The translations under genes and the position numbers were made by a program. The notes beneath the pieces are model-generated. The model ran no database searches. It had not been told where the DNA came from and saw nothing but the letters and a program-made list of their open reading frames with translations. A stretch of 64,000 nucleotides of DNA from Streptomyces halobius (GTDB taxonomy: Bacteria > Actinomycetota > Actinomycetes > Streptomycetales > Streptomycetaceae), in NCBI RefSeq assembly GCF_023277745.1, contig NZ_CP086322.1:4650001-4714000 (forward strand), read 5' to 3'. Below, piece after piece: positions 24,966 to 35,100 of the stretch (position 1 is its first letter; each line of letters starts with the position of its first letter).

Positions 24966-25821
24966 CCGGCGCATCCGCGAACAGCTCCTCGAAGTGGGCG
25001 ACCAGTCTCCGAACCGCCTCCTCCGGGACACGCTCCTCCTCCGGGCCTTCAGGAAGGTTGTTCCGGGGGGACGGGAGGGCTGATGCGGCCCCCGCGATCC
25101 AGTCGCGCAGAGGCTCCCCGTCACGCTCCACATCCGGGGCAATGACGTCGTACATCAGTGTCGCCGCAGCGGTGTTGACTGCGGGCGTCAGGGCATTGAC
25201 CTCGCGACCGGTGCGCACAATCCCGCTCTCCATGAGTCCGACGAGGGCAAGAGCGGTTGGGCGATGGTCGACGATGTCCAGACGAAGAGCGGAGTTGAGC
25301 ATGTCCTGATTACCGCAGGCCACGACGACGGGTTGGTAGTCCGAGCCGTCGCGGAAGAGCTCGGCCGCCCACCAGAGCCGGGCGAACGTCTGCTTGTAGT
25401 GAGGGCCGACGAACCTGTCCCGGGCCACTCGTCCGCGCGAACCGTCCGCCTTCGGATCGGACAGGTGCCGCCAGACGACGTAGTCCGGAGCCACCCCAAG
25501 GGCCATATACGTCCAGAGCCTCTTCTCGGCCGCTTCCCGGCGAGTCAACCGAAGGGTCTCGTGCAGACGCGGCGCCAACCACGCATCCGCCGCCGTGGGG
25601 CGCTCGTCCCGGAACTTGGTCACAGCGTCGTCGATCAGATCTCGTACTCGGTGCAGCCGCAGTCGCGCATCGTCGCCGGGCAGCGCTTCGGCAACCTTGT
25701 TCAGCGCGATGGAAGGCACGTCCTCGCGCCCCTCGAGCAGTCCTGTGGAGATGTACTCGGCAGCCTGCACATCGGAGATCAGAGCAAGCCGTTCCGGCAG
25801 GTGCTCGGGGCGGGAAGTCAC
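24886..25821 (-). CDS. Unknown protein, third gene of the sigma-GHKL operon (DUF6339-like?)
   Basis: 311-aa, mostly helical, soluble-looking protein with no motif I can assign firmly. Visible features are an acidic N-terminal half, ALGVAPDYVVWRHL, RFVGPHYKQTFARLWWAAELF and a charged C-terminus. The pattern reminds me of the DUF6339 family, but this is from memory and unverified. GTG 25821 overlaps the upstream stop by GTGA. The 3' end overlaps the convergent methyltransferase gene by 80 bp. By operon membership it is a dedicated accessory of the sigma-GHKL protein. Confidence 0.75.
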   Translation of the reverse strand: MTSRPEHLPERLALISDVQAAEYISTGLLEGREDVPSIALNKVAEALPGDDARLRLHRVRDLIDDAVTKFRDERPTAADAWLAPRLHETLRLTRREAAEKRLWTYMALGVAPDYVVWRHLSDPKADGSRGRVARDRFVGPHYKQTFARLWWAAELFRDGSDYQPVVVACGNQDMLNSALRLDIVDHRPTALALVGLMESGIVRTGREVNALTPAVNTAAATLMYDVIAPDVERDGEPLRDWIAGAASALPSPRNNLPEGPEEERVPEEAVRRLVAHFEELFADAPVRGRASDEGEGLCASAEGIGSDRRTR

Positions 25822-26810
25822 GTGTGGGTCTCCTGGTTGAGTCGTTCGATATCGCGGACAGTGCCGGCCAACGCTTTGGGGACCTCGGCACGACGGGCAG
25901 CTGCGTACTGGATACGCGGTTGTAGATCCGTCCAACTCCCCTCGCCGGTGCGCCGGGTGTGCACCTCGCGAAGAGCATCCTCCACCGATCGCCCGGGAAC
26001 GATGTCCGGAAGCATCTCGCGGAGCACCGCACCTCGCCAGTCGGGCGGGAGGAGCGGCGTCCCGTCGTCCTCGATCTCCAGGTCACCGATGGCGGTGTGG
26101 AAGACAGCGGTCCACACATCGGCGCACATCTGGGCCAACAGCATCTCTCCCACGACGCTCTCCACCTTCGAGCCCTGGCCTTCCACGAGTGCTGCGAGGC
26201 CCTCGAAATCCGAGTTCAGGCGAACGGTGGGCATCCGACCAGCGGTGTCCACGATCCAGGGTGCGTCCCGGAAACTCCGCAACCACTCGGCACCACGGGC
26301 GAAACTCACCTTGCTGACGTCGAGTTCGCGATCTCTGAGCGGGGCGTCGGCCGTCACGTCGATCAACCACTCCTGGTCGGTGGAGGCGATGATCCGCCCC
26401 TCCACCCCCCCGACTGTGGCCACCACGTGCACAGCGAGCGACGCACGGTCCAGGTGGTCGTCCCGGTCGAGCTCGATCTCCCCCGTCCATTCCCTATCGC
26501 CCCCCGCACTGGGCGCCAATCGGGCAACAGTGCGTGCGTTGGTGGCCCCCTCCGTCAGAACGGCGACAACCGCAATGTCGGACCAGTGGCCCTTCGTCTC
26601 GATCTCACGAACCGGTATGGTCGCCGTCAGAGCGAGCCGTGCAGTCCGCCAGTCGGCGCGCTCGGCCCTACCAAGTGCCACGACCTGCTCGACAACCGAG
26701 TATCCCCTTGTGTCCAAGTGCTCTCGGGTGTCATCGGGGCCACGCAGCCGCACGGCCGTGACCCGCGCCGTCACCGCACCGGTCAGTCGAGGGTACGGGT
26801 AGGCCCTCAC
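25818..26810 (-). CDS. Unknown protein, second gene of the sigma-GHKL operon
   Basis: 330 aa. The N-terminal half alternates hydrophobic and charged residues (VTARVTAVRL, ARLALTATIPVREI, SLAVHVVATVGG), suggesting beta sheets. The C-terminal half is helical and includes VVGEMLLAQMCADVWTAVF. There is no signal peptide, membrane segment or catalytic motif that I recognise. GTG 26810 overlaps the stop of the 1194-aa fusion gene by GTGA, and its own stop overlaps the next start. The coupling suggests fixed stoichiometry in one complex. Confidence 0.8.
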   Translation of the reverse strand: MRAYPYPRLTGAVTARVTAVRLRGPDDTREHLDTRGYSVVEQVVALGRAERADWRTARLALTATIPVREIETKGHWSDIAVVAVLTEGATNARTVARLAPSAGGDREWTGEIELDRDDHLDRASLAVHVVATVGGVEGRIIASTDQEWLIDVTADAPLRDRELDVSKVSFARGAEWLRSFRDAPWIVDTAGRMPTVRLNSDFEGLAALVEGQGSKVESVVGEMLLAQMCADVWTAVFHTAIGDLEIEDDGTPLLPPDWRGAVLREMLPDIVPGRSVEDALREVHTRRTGEGSWTDLQPRIQYAAARRAEVPKALAGTVRDIERLNQETHT

Positions 26811-29800
26811 GCCACGCCTCCCTTGCTCTCCTGCAGTTCGACGACGAGACCGGTCAGCGCGGCCCGCACCGGATGTGTGGACACATCAGTGACGCCCCGG
26901 AAGACGGCACGGCGGGTCCCAGGCGGGAAATGCAGTACGCCATCGCACAGTTCACAGTTGCTGACAGCGACGAGCTCAGCCCACTTGACGACTGGACGAG
27001 GGCCGGAGCGAACCTCCAGCTTGGCGACGGGGCTCATACGCCAGGGCTCTCCCCCAGGCGTCACCTTGACCTCGGCGGTTATCTGCCACGCTCCGGAAGG
27101 GTCGATCACGGCCTCCAAATCGTCCAGTCTCGGAGGCATCACCGTCCCCCTGATCTTTCTGCTGGGCCTGCCCGAGAGCTTGAGCCGCTTGCTCACCTTG
27201 CTCGTTCCGCTTGGCTTCTTCTCCTTGGGGATCGCCACAAGTTCGTGAACGGCCCTGTTTGTCTCCGACGTCAACGCTGCAATCCGTCGATGGGCCGAGG
27301 GCGAGTAGCGCATCCTCAACTCCTCGGTCTGGCCCCACTTGTTGTGCTCCGGCGGCTCGGAGGAACGAAGAAACTCCTCGGCCTCGGCCGCGAACGGCGC
27401 ATCACCCCCCGCCGCCCGACCCGCAAGCAGAACTGCCTGGAACGGATTGGTCCCCACAGGGAGGCCAGGCACCCAACTGGTCTTGACCGTCATGCGATTG
27501 CCGCGCATCGCAGTCACCTGGTTGATCCTGCCATCGGCGTCAGTGGCCTCGGTGACGAGGAGCACCGCCCGGTGCTCGCCGGCCGTACCGGTAAGACCAT
27601 CCCTCTCGGGAATCTTCAACGGTACCGTGGTGAGGGCCACTTGGCCCGACTCGGTGAGGCGACCCACCGTGGTGCCGCTCAGGAATGCCTGAAGAGCACG
27701 GGCGCGCGCAGGTTGATGCACTTGTGGATCGACCCGCTCCTCCTCAAGGTGCTCCACACCATTGCGCAGCGTCCGCACCGATGCCTCCAACAGTGGCCGG
27801 TGGTCGCCTCCCGCTGTCATCGCAGCCCAGAAGTTGCGGCCGAGCGCACGAACCAACCTCTGGTGCATGCGCTCCAGGCTGTCCTCGTCGTCGCCCGCTT
27901 CGCCATCTTGATCAGGCCCGGCCTCGGCGAGGCTGGCGACATCATGTGCTCCGACGATCAGGAAGGACGTGCCGGGATCATCGCTCTCGCGGGTGAGATG
28001 CAGTTTCTCGACCGTGTCTTCGTCAGCCCACCAGGAGCGGACAACCTCTGCGTTGTCCGCCTCGGCATCCGGCCGCCCCAGCCAGGCGGGACCGGCAAAT
28101 CTCCTGCCGTCCACCTCCCTCCAGGGCAGATCGAGTCGTCCGATCAACCGCCGCTGGGTGTGCCCCTCGTGTGGTTCGGAGAGCGTGGAGTTCATGAGGA
28201 CGAGCCCCAGACGGCTGGTCGCCCAGAGCGTGGCCTTCCCGAGGCCGTATGAACCTCCGGCCGCCACATCCGACTTGCGGCTTTCGAGCTGACGCCGCAC
28301 CACGGCGGCAAATCGGCCGTCCTCGTAGTCGTCACCGGTCAGCCCGTTGGCGTTGTAGTCGTCGACGCGAAGAAGGACCAACCGATCCCGCTCGCACATC
28401 TCCCGCAGACCGGCGCTGATGACGCGCCCGACCTTCTGGTCCTGCGCGGCGGCCGCCTCATAGTGCGGGTGGAGGTCGTGCCAGCGGATCGCCGTACGGA
28501 ACCGGGCCAGAGTGTCACCGGTCAGTTCGTGCAGGGTGTAACGGACCCTGACCGGGAGGTCGTTCCTCCTGTCGCGCTCGTCCAGGCTGTTCTGGGTGGC
28601 CTCACGGGCCAGGACCTCCAGATCGGCCTCGAAGGCGAAGGCCGCCGCGTTGCCGAACTCCCTGCCACCATCGTCGTGTCCAGGGCGGTGATACCACACG
28701 ACAGACGTCTCCGCAGGTTCGTCCTGCGATTCCGGACCAACCACGGAGACCTGCCCTGCTTCGTCCTCGAATCCAGGAATCTCCTGCACCCTGGCCAAAA
28801 GGTCCGGGCGAGGCACAGCGCGGTCGTCGAGCCAGGCATCGACGAGCGCTCGCGTCACCCCCAGCCAGTGTGCGAGTTCATTTTCGTCCGTCCCATTTCC
28901 TTGCATGCGCTCGGCCAACCACCGACCGAACTCCGTCTCCTTCGACGCCACCGTTCCCTCTCTCACGTCGGAACTGCTCTCTGTCTCCGGCGTGCCGACA
29001 CGATCGTTCGGCAGCGCCTCGCCGCCCCCCGTTTCCTCCCGCGCCTCCGGGCCTCTGCGAGGTGCGGTCCTTCGAGCGGCCTCCTGAGCGATTCGTCGAG
29101 CAGCCTTCAGACGACGGCGCTCCGCCTCGGGATCGTCGGGATCCAATCCCACTTGGATCCTCAGGTCCTTCAGCGCTCGCTTCTCGATCTGCCGAATACG
29201 CTCGCGCGTGACGCCGAATTCCTTACCGATTTCGTCCAATGTCCAGGATACGCCGTCGATGAATCCGTATCTCAGCAGAAGAATTTTCCGAATTCTCTCC
29301 GTGAACACGCACTTATCGAACAGCTGGAAGATCTCTTCGCGCTCGAATTCTGACCACAGCGCCTGTTCCGGGCCCGGCACCAGCCGAAACTCATCGACGA
29401 CAAATTCTCCGAGAGTCGTGTTCTCACCGACGGGTTGCTCAAGCGACAGAACCGCCCGATGCCCCAACCGCAGGCAGTCCATCACCTTTGCAGGAATGAG
29501 CTCACACGCCAAGGCAAGATCATCGACAGTGGGGGTTCTGCCCTGGTCGAGAAATGCCCGCTCCTTCTTCCGTACCCTCTCCACATCGGTCCAGACGTGG
29601 AGAGGGAGTCGAATGGCCGCCCCTTCGTTGACCACGGCCCGGGTGATGCGTTGCCGAATCCACCAGGTGGCATAGGTGGAAAACTTGCACCTCATGGAAA
29701 TATCGAACTTCTCCACGGCACGGATGAGCCCGATCATGCCGTGCTGCGCAAGGTCCTCGTACAAGGGACTTCCTGGCCAGTACCCCATGCCTTGCATGAT

Positions 29801-30391
29801 CTTATGAACGAGACGCTGATTATGGATCACCATCGCGGAAAGGGCCCGGTACGCCTCGCCATCCGGCGAAATTCTCGCCAGATAGCCGTCGGGCAATAAC
29901 TCCGATGGGGTTCTGGCTCCTCGGAACAGGAGACAGAGGCCCACTTCCTCCTCGGCACTCAGCAGACGCCGGTGCGGGTGCACTCGCCTCCGATCGCCCT
30001 CGAGCAAGTCCCGAGCGGCACGACGAGCCGCGTCCATGTCGTCGACACGCACCGTCCCTCGAAGGGACTCGACGTCCGGGACTTCTTCTTCCTCCTCGGG
30101 GGAATCCAAGTTGTCGAGAACATGGTCGAGATCGTCCCCGTGGTCGGCAGTCGCGCTCTGAGTGAAGGCCGGTTCCTCTTCGACGTCCTCGTCTTCCACC
30201 TCCGGCGCTGTCACAGCTTCGTACAAGGCCTGGGTCTGCTCCGCGTCGAGGCGCGCGGCCCTCATCACCTGCCTCAGAGCCGTCCGGCGGTCGAGTCCTT
30301 CGGCCGTGAATCGACGTATGAGTCCGACGAGTAGACCCCAACCAGCATCAGTCATCCGCCTGCTGGATGCACCGTCCCGCTCCGTGGTCAT
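26807..30391 (-). CDS. Sigma-70 factor fused to an HTH and a GHKL (MORC/MutL-like) ATPase
   Basis: A single 1194-aa frame. Residues about 1-145 are helical and acidic. Residues 150-258 hold sigma region 1.2/2, with DLAQHGMIGLIRAVEKFD and FSTYATWWIRQRITRAV almost as in primary sigma factors. Regions 3 and 4 run to about 415, with WTLDEIGKEFGVTRERIRQ. Residues 487-545 look like a small HTH (ENELAHWLGVTRALVDAWL). From about 586 a GHKL ATPase follows: N-box REATQNSLDE (596-605), D-box RVDDYNANGLTG and G-box AGGSYGLGKAT (711-721), then a long C-terminal domain. ATG 30391 follows GGGGGCG; ATG 30439 and 30355 are alternatives. It heads a three-gene coupled operon divergent from the helicase operon. 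I know of no described sigma-GHKL fusion. Confidence 0.88.
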   Translation of the reverse strand: MTTERDGASSRRMTDAGWGLLVGLIRRFTAEGLDRRTALRQVMRAARLDAEQTQALYEAVTAPEVEDEDVEEEPAFTQSATADHGDDLDHVLDNLDSPEEEEEVPDVESLRGTVRVDDMDAARRAARDLLEGDRRRVHPHRRLLSAEEEVGLCLLFRGARTPSELLPDGYLARISPDGEAYRALSAMVIHNQRLVHKIMQGMGYWPGSPLYEDLAQHGMIGLIRAVEKFDISMRCKFSTYATWWIRQRITRAVVNEGAAIRLPLHVWTDVERVRKKERAFLDQGRTPTVDDLALACELIPAKVMDCLRLGHRAVLSLEQPVGENTTLGEFVVDEFRLVPGPEQALWSEFEREEIFQLFDKCVFTERIRKILLLRYGFIDGVSWTLDEIGKEFGVTRERIRQIEKRALKDLRIQVGLDPDDPEAERRRLKAARRIAQEAARRTAPRRGPEAREETGGGEALPNDRVGTPETESSSDVREGTVASKETEFGRWLAERMQGNGTDENELAHWLGVTRALVDAWLDDRAVPRPDLLARVQEIPGFEDEAGQVSVVGPESQDEPAETSVVWYHRPGHDDGGREFGNAAAFAFEADLEVLAREATQNSLDERDRRNDLPVRVRYTLHELTGDTLARFRTAIRWHDLHPHYEAAAAQDQKVGRVISAGLREMCERDRLVLLRVDDYNANGLTGDDYEDGRFAAVVRRQLESRKSDVAAGGSYGLGKATLWATSRLGLVLMNSTLSEPHEGHTQRRLIGRLDLPWREVDGRRFAGPAWLGRPDAEADNAEVVRSWWADEDTVEKLHLTRESDDPGTSFLIVGAHDVASLAEAGPDQDGEAGDDEDSLERMHQRLVRALGRNFWAAMTAGGDHRPLLEASVRTLRNGVEHLEEERVDPQVHQPARARALQAFLSGTTVGRLTESGQVALTTVPLKIPERDGLTGTAGEHRAVLLVTEATDADGRINQVTAMRGNRMTVKTSWVPGLPVGTNPFQAVLLAGRAAGGDAPFAAEAEEFLRSSEPPEHNKWGQTEELRMRYSPSAHRRIAALTSETNRAVHELVAIPKEKKPSGTSKVSKRLKLSGRPSRKIRGTVMPPRLDDLEAVIDPSGAWQITAEVKVTPGGEPWRMSPVAKLEVRSGPRPVVKWAELVAVSNCELCDGVLHFPPGTRRAVFRGVTDVSTHPVRAALTGLVVELQESKGGVA

Positions 30392-30538
30392 CACGCCCCC
30401 GCGCCCGCACTCCGTCTCTGTTCGTAGTCCATCACTCATCGGGCCTTCGCTGCCAGCACCTCCTTGCCAGGGCCCGTGCCCCGAGGATCCATCACTCGGT
30501 ATTTTGGGAACCTGTTGGCGTGACCATGGGGAGAGTGG
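30392..30538. promoter_or_regulatory. Divergent promoter region between the fusion gene and the helicase operon
   Basis: 147 bp separating two large divergent operons. It is the only place from which both could be transcribed. The segment around 30505-30518 (ATTTTGGGAACCTG) is the most AT-rich part. A clear -35/-10 pair could not be assigned by eye. Confidence 0.5.
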
Positions 30539-32155
30539 ATGCGGATCATTCCGAGCGAGATCTCGGGCAGCACCAGGAGCCAGGCCGAGCGCAGTGTGTT
30601 CGCGGCACTCAAGGCAATTCCTGATGACCGGAGCGTCGCACTGCACACGGTTCATCTCCCCCAGCACCGCAAGAAGCGTGTCGGCGAGATCGACTTCGTC
30701 GTCATCATGCCCGACATCCTGCTCTTCATCGAGGTCAAGGGCGGTCGCGTCCACCACCGCGACGGGAAGTGGTACTACGGCCCGCCCGGACGCGAAACAG
30801 GCCCCGAGGAGAGCCCCTTCGCGCAGGCCAGCGGCGGCATGCACGAGTTCGACCGGGAGATCGGCGCCCTGGTCGGTGACCTGCGAGATCATGGCGTCCC
30901 CAGCGGCTATCTCGTGATCACCACAGACATCGACCTTCAACGCACGACCGAATTCGAGCCCCAACAGTATCTCGGCAAGACCGCGTACGACGGCGGACGC
31001 GGTCTTGCGCAAGGCATCGAACGAGCCACCCGCTTCTGGCTGAAGCGGAACAGGTGGGCCCGCATCCCCGTCTCCGCCTCCCTGCGCAAGAGAATGCTCG
31101 AGGCCGTCCGCCCGGATTTCGACCTCGTGCCCAATCTGCAGTCCCGGCTGACGCATCTCGACGTCACCTTCGAACGCCTCACCAACGAACAGCTCGACAG
31201 GCTGGACGAGCTGGAGTCCAATCCGCGCCTCATCTGGACCGGTGGAGCAGGCACAGGCAAGACGTTTCTCGCCGCCGAGGCGGCCCGCCGCAAGTCCGCC
31301 AACGGCAGCGTCCTGTTCACCTGTGCGAGTACCACGCTGGTTGCCCACATGGACCGGATCCTCACCGACGACGCGATCACGGTCCTGCCGTACGACCGTC
31401 TGGACGAGGTTCGGGACCGCGCCTTCGACCAACTGATCGTGGACGAGGCACAGGATCTGATGACCTTCGAGCGTCTCAGCACCTTGGAGGAGCTGGTATC
31501 GGGCGGCCTCGCCGAAGGCCGCTGGATCTTCATGCTGGATCAGAACAACCAGGTACTCGCCCCGGACGCCTACGACCCCGAAGCCTGGGAGTACCTGCGC
31601 CCTCTGGGCTCCGTGTACGGGCCCATGAAGCGCAACTGCCGCAATACGGTGCAGATCGTCAAGCAGGTCCGCTTCTACACGGGGGCCGACGTGGGCATCG
31701 CCTCCGCGGGCGAGGGTGAGCCGGTCCGCTTCGCCGACGTGCACGACGCCCAGGAGGAGGCCACCGTTCTCGACGCCTATGTGAACGAACTGGTGCGGGA
31801 GGGTGTCTCGCCGAAGGACATCACGCTGCTGTCCGCTTCCGGGGACTGGGAAACGAGCTCGGCCCGTCTGTCACAGCGAGCCTCCAAGATCGAGCGATTC
31901 GCCGACGTAGTCGGGACCGACCGCACGAAGCACCGTCTCACCTGGTCCTCCGTCTCCGACTTCAAGGGGCACGAGAACCATGTCGTCTGTCTGATCGACC
32001 TCGAACCCGAACACCTCGACGGCCGTCTCGACGCGCTCTACGTCGCCTGGACCAGAGCCCGCGCCCAGCTCTGGGTCGCTTGCCGCCCCGGCACCCACCA
32101 GACGCTGAAGGACCTGGGCGTGGCCGTGCTGACTCGGGAGGGGCGTCTCAAGTGA
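30539..32155 (+). CDS. NERD nuclease-domain / UvrD-like SF1 helicase
   Basis: 538 aa. An N-terminal NERD domain (about residues 15-115) has GEIDFVV near 49 and FIEVKGG near 62, the Asp and Glu-x-Lys of a PD-(D/E)xK nuclease. A UvrD/Rep-type helicase core follows: Walker A GGAGTGKT near 235, DEAQDL near 300, RNCRNT near 365, FKGHENHVV (motif V region) and YVAWTRARAQL (motif VI) near 500. GGGGAGAG sits 5-8 nt before ATG 30539. It is the first gene of the right-hand defence operon and overlaps the next gene by GTGA. The likely job is unwinding and cutting foreign or unmodified DNA. Confidence 0.9.
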   Translation: MRIIPSEISGSTRSQAERSVFAALKAIPDDRSVALHTVHLPQHRKKRVGEIDFVVIMPDILLFIEVKGGRVHHRDGKWYYGPPGRETGPEESPFAQASGGMHEFDREIGALVGDLRDHGVPSGYLVITTDIDLQRTTEFEPQQYLGKTAYDGGRGLAQGIERATRFWLKRNRWARIPVSASLRKRMLEAVRPDFDLVPNLQSRLTHLDVTFERLTNEQLDRLDELESNPRLIWTGGAGTGKTFLAAEAARRKSANGSVLFTCASTTLVAHMDRILTDDAITVLPYDRLDEVRDRAFDQLIVDEAQDLMTFERLSTLEELVSGGLAEGRWIFMLDQNNQVLAPDAYDPEAWEYLRPLGSVYGPMKRNCRNTVQIVKQVRFYTGADVGIASAGEGEPVRFADVHDAQEEATVLDAYVNELVREGVSPKDITLLSASGDWETSSARLSQRASKIERFADVVGTDRTKHRLTWSSVSDFKGHENHVVCLIDLEPEHLDGRLDALYVAWTRARAQLWVACRPGTHQTLKDLGVAVLTREGRLK

Positions 32156-35100
32156 ACGACTCCGAATCACGGCTCTCCGATCACCGCACCGACTTCGTGA
32201 AGTACCTCCGCCGCCAGTTGGTCGGCCCGGCCGTCGCCGAGGACGAGACCCTCGTCGACCCGCCGGACCGGCGCTACCTGATGGGCACGTTGTATCCGCG
32301 TGGAGCCTCCTTGCTGGAGCACTCGCAGGAGGACGGCGAGCAGGATTTCAACGAGACCGAGGCCGGTAACGGAGAGGAGGACAGCTTCGCCGACGATCCG
32401 GTGGCCGAGGCGAATGCGTGGCTTCCTTCATCTCTCGGCTTCTCCTTCTTCACCAACGCACCTGAAATCGAGGTGACGTGTGGGGCCTCCCGCTACGTGA
32501 CGTCCCGCGAGGGCGGACGTCGCAGCTGGCGAAGGCAACCGCGCCTCTCCACGACGAAGACCGTCGGCGCGGAACGGACGGCCCCGATCAGCGTTCTGGA
32601 CGATCACGGTCGTCTCCATGTTCGGTGGCGCCCTTTCGGCGCCGGACATCTCGTCACGTGCGTGCTCGCCAACGCGCACGACGAAGAGGAGAGCACATAC
32701 AAGGATCGGGACCTGATGCTCTTTCAGGCCGAACTTCAGGCGACGACGGTCGGCGGGACCGTGCTCGAGTACCCGAGCACCCGTCTCAACAGCCGCGACG
32801 AGGAGGAGCAGGAGCTTCGAGTCCAGTACCGGCACATCGTGACCAGGGCCGTGGGGCACGGATGCGCCGTCGAGTGGGACCCCGATTCCGACCTGGTCAC
32901 CACCGTGCGAGCGCAGGTCATGCCTCAGCAAGTGGTCGAGCACATCAAACCCGACGGCCCCAAGGACTTGCCGGTACTCAACCTCGCGCACCTGTCCCGG
33001 ACCGGTCTCGCAGTGGAAGACCTCCGGGCCGAACTGCACACCTTCGTCCTGGGCTACCGCAAGTGGTTCGACACCCAGCGGTCGCAGGCGAAAGGTTTGC
33101 AGCCATGGGCCGCCGCACCCGCCGCACGAATCCTCCAGCGCATCGAGACCGCACTCGACCGTATGACGTCGGGAGTGGAGGCCCTCACCGCATCAACCCC
33201 GGCAGGAGACAAGGCACGCGAAGCCTTTCGCCTGGCGAACCGAGCCATGGCGCTCCAGATGCTCCACAGCCGCCCGGAACTGGCGGGCAACCGACGCCGC
33301 AGGGGCGGCGAAGTGCTCGAACTGTCCGAGCCCGGTGGCGACTATGCGTGGCACCCGTTCCAGCTCGCCTACTTCCTGCTCGTGGTCGAGGGCCTGATGA
33401 GCCCGGAGCACGAGGACCGTAAGACGGTCGACCTCATCTGGTTCCCCACAGGAGGAGGCAAGACGGAGGCATACCTCCTCACCGCCTGCTTCGAGATCCT
33501 CTGGCGCCGGCTGCGGTTCGGCGCGGCCGGGGGCGGCACTGCCGTTCTGAGCCGATACACGCTGAGCCTGCTCACCACACAGCAGTTCCAGCGCACGGCG
33601 ACGGCCATCTGTGCCCTCGAGTACATCAGGAAAGGACACGACGGGCCGCTGCCCCACGATCTGGGGCAGGAGCCCATCTCCATCGGACTCTGGGTGGGCA
33701 AGGACACGACGCCGAACAAGATCTCCGCCGCGCAGGACGAGCTCGGCATCCTGAAGCAGATGAACGCGCCCGATGATCGATTCCTGCTGGAGCGTTGTCC
33801 CTGGTGCGGCACCGAGATCGTCCCGGAACGCCAGGGGCAGGACCGGGACTTCGGTATCCGGGCGGATGGCGTCACCACCTCGTTCTTCTGTCCGCGCGAC
33901 ACCTGTGTCTTCCACGAGCGCCTCCCGGTATCCGTCGTGGACGAACAGATCTACAAGGAACCCCCGACGTTCGTGCTCGGCACCGTGGACAAGTTCGCAC
34001 GCCTGGCATGGGAACGGGAGGCCGGGAACCTCTTCGGCAGGGACGGCAAGCGCGCACCCTCGCTGGTGATTCAGGATGAGTTGCACCTGCTGGCCGGCCC
34101 CCTGGGAACAACGGTCGGTCTGTACGAATCGGCCATCCTTGAGCTGTGCGCCTGGGGCGGCACCGTGCCGAAAGTCATCGCGTCGACCGCGACGATTCGA
34201 CGCTCCCAGGACCAGATCCGCAGCCTCTATGGTCGCCCCGCACAGCTCTTTCCTCCGTCGGGGATCAAAGCCGGTCACTCCTACTTCGCCTCGCCCGACA
34301 AGGACGAGCCCGGACGTCTGTACGTGGGTGTCATGGCACAGGGGCACACCGCCTCGACCTCGACCGTTCACGTGGGTGCCGCCGCATTGCAGGCCCCGAA
34401 GGAGATCTGTGACGACGACACCCTCCGCGACGCGTACTGGACTGCGGTCGCCTATCACAACAGCCTGCGGGAACTCGGACGTACCGTCACAATCGCGAGA
34501 GACGACATCCCCGCGCGTCTTGAGCATCTGACGAAGGACGAAACCCGACGGCGTAAGCTGAACGACGACTCGGTGGTCGAGCTGACAAGCAACATCCCGC
34601 GCGCCGCTCAGCCACGACTCCTCGAGCGCCTGGGCAAAAGCTTCAAGGAACGCGGCAGTGTCTCCTTCCTCGCCACGACCAACATGCTCTCCGTGGGCGT
34701 CGACGTTCCGCGGCTCGGCCTCATGCTCATGAACGGGCAACCCAAGACGACATCGGAATACATCCAGGCCACCAGCCGCGTCGGTCGTCGTCATGTACCG
34801 GGACTGATCGTCACGCTCTTCCGATCGTCCAAACCACGCGACCGATCCCACTACGAGTCGTTCGGTGTCTACCACCGCTCGCTCTATCGGCACGTCGAAC
34901 CGACCAGCGTCACACCGTGGTCCTTGCCCTCTCGTAACCGAGCCCTGCACGCGGTGCTCACCATCCTGGTGCGACACGGAATACGTCTGGACGCGGAGAA
35001 CAAGGCCGGGGACATCCTCGATCGCACAGCCGAAGTCGCCCGGATCCGTGACCTCGTGGTGGACCACGTGCGGCGGGCCGATCCGGACGAGGCCGATGCC

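Noticed and set aside
30392..31744. Upstream extension of the sigma-GHKL frame to 31744
   Set aside because: It runs antisense through the NERD-UvrD helicase gene; sigma homology begins only after the ATG candidates at 30439, 30391 and 30355.
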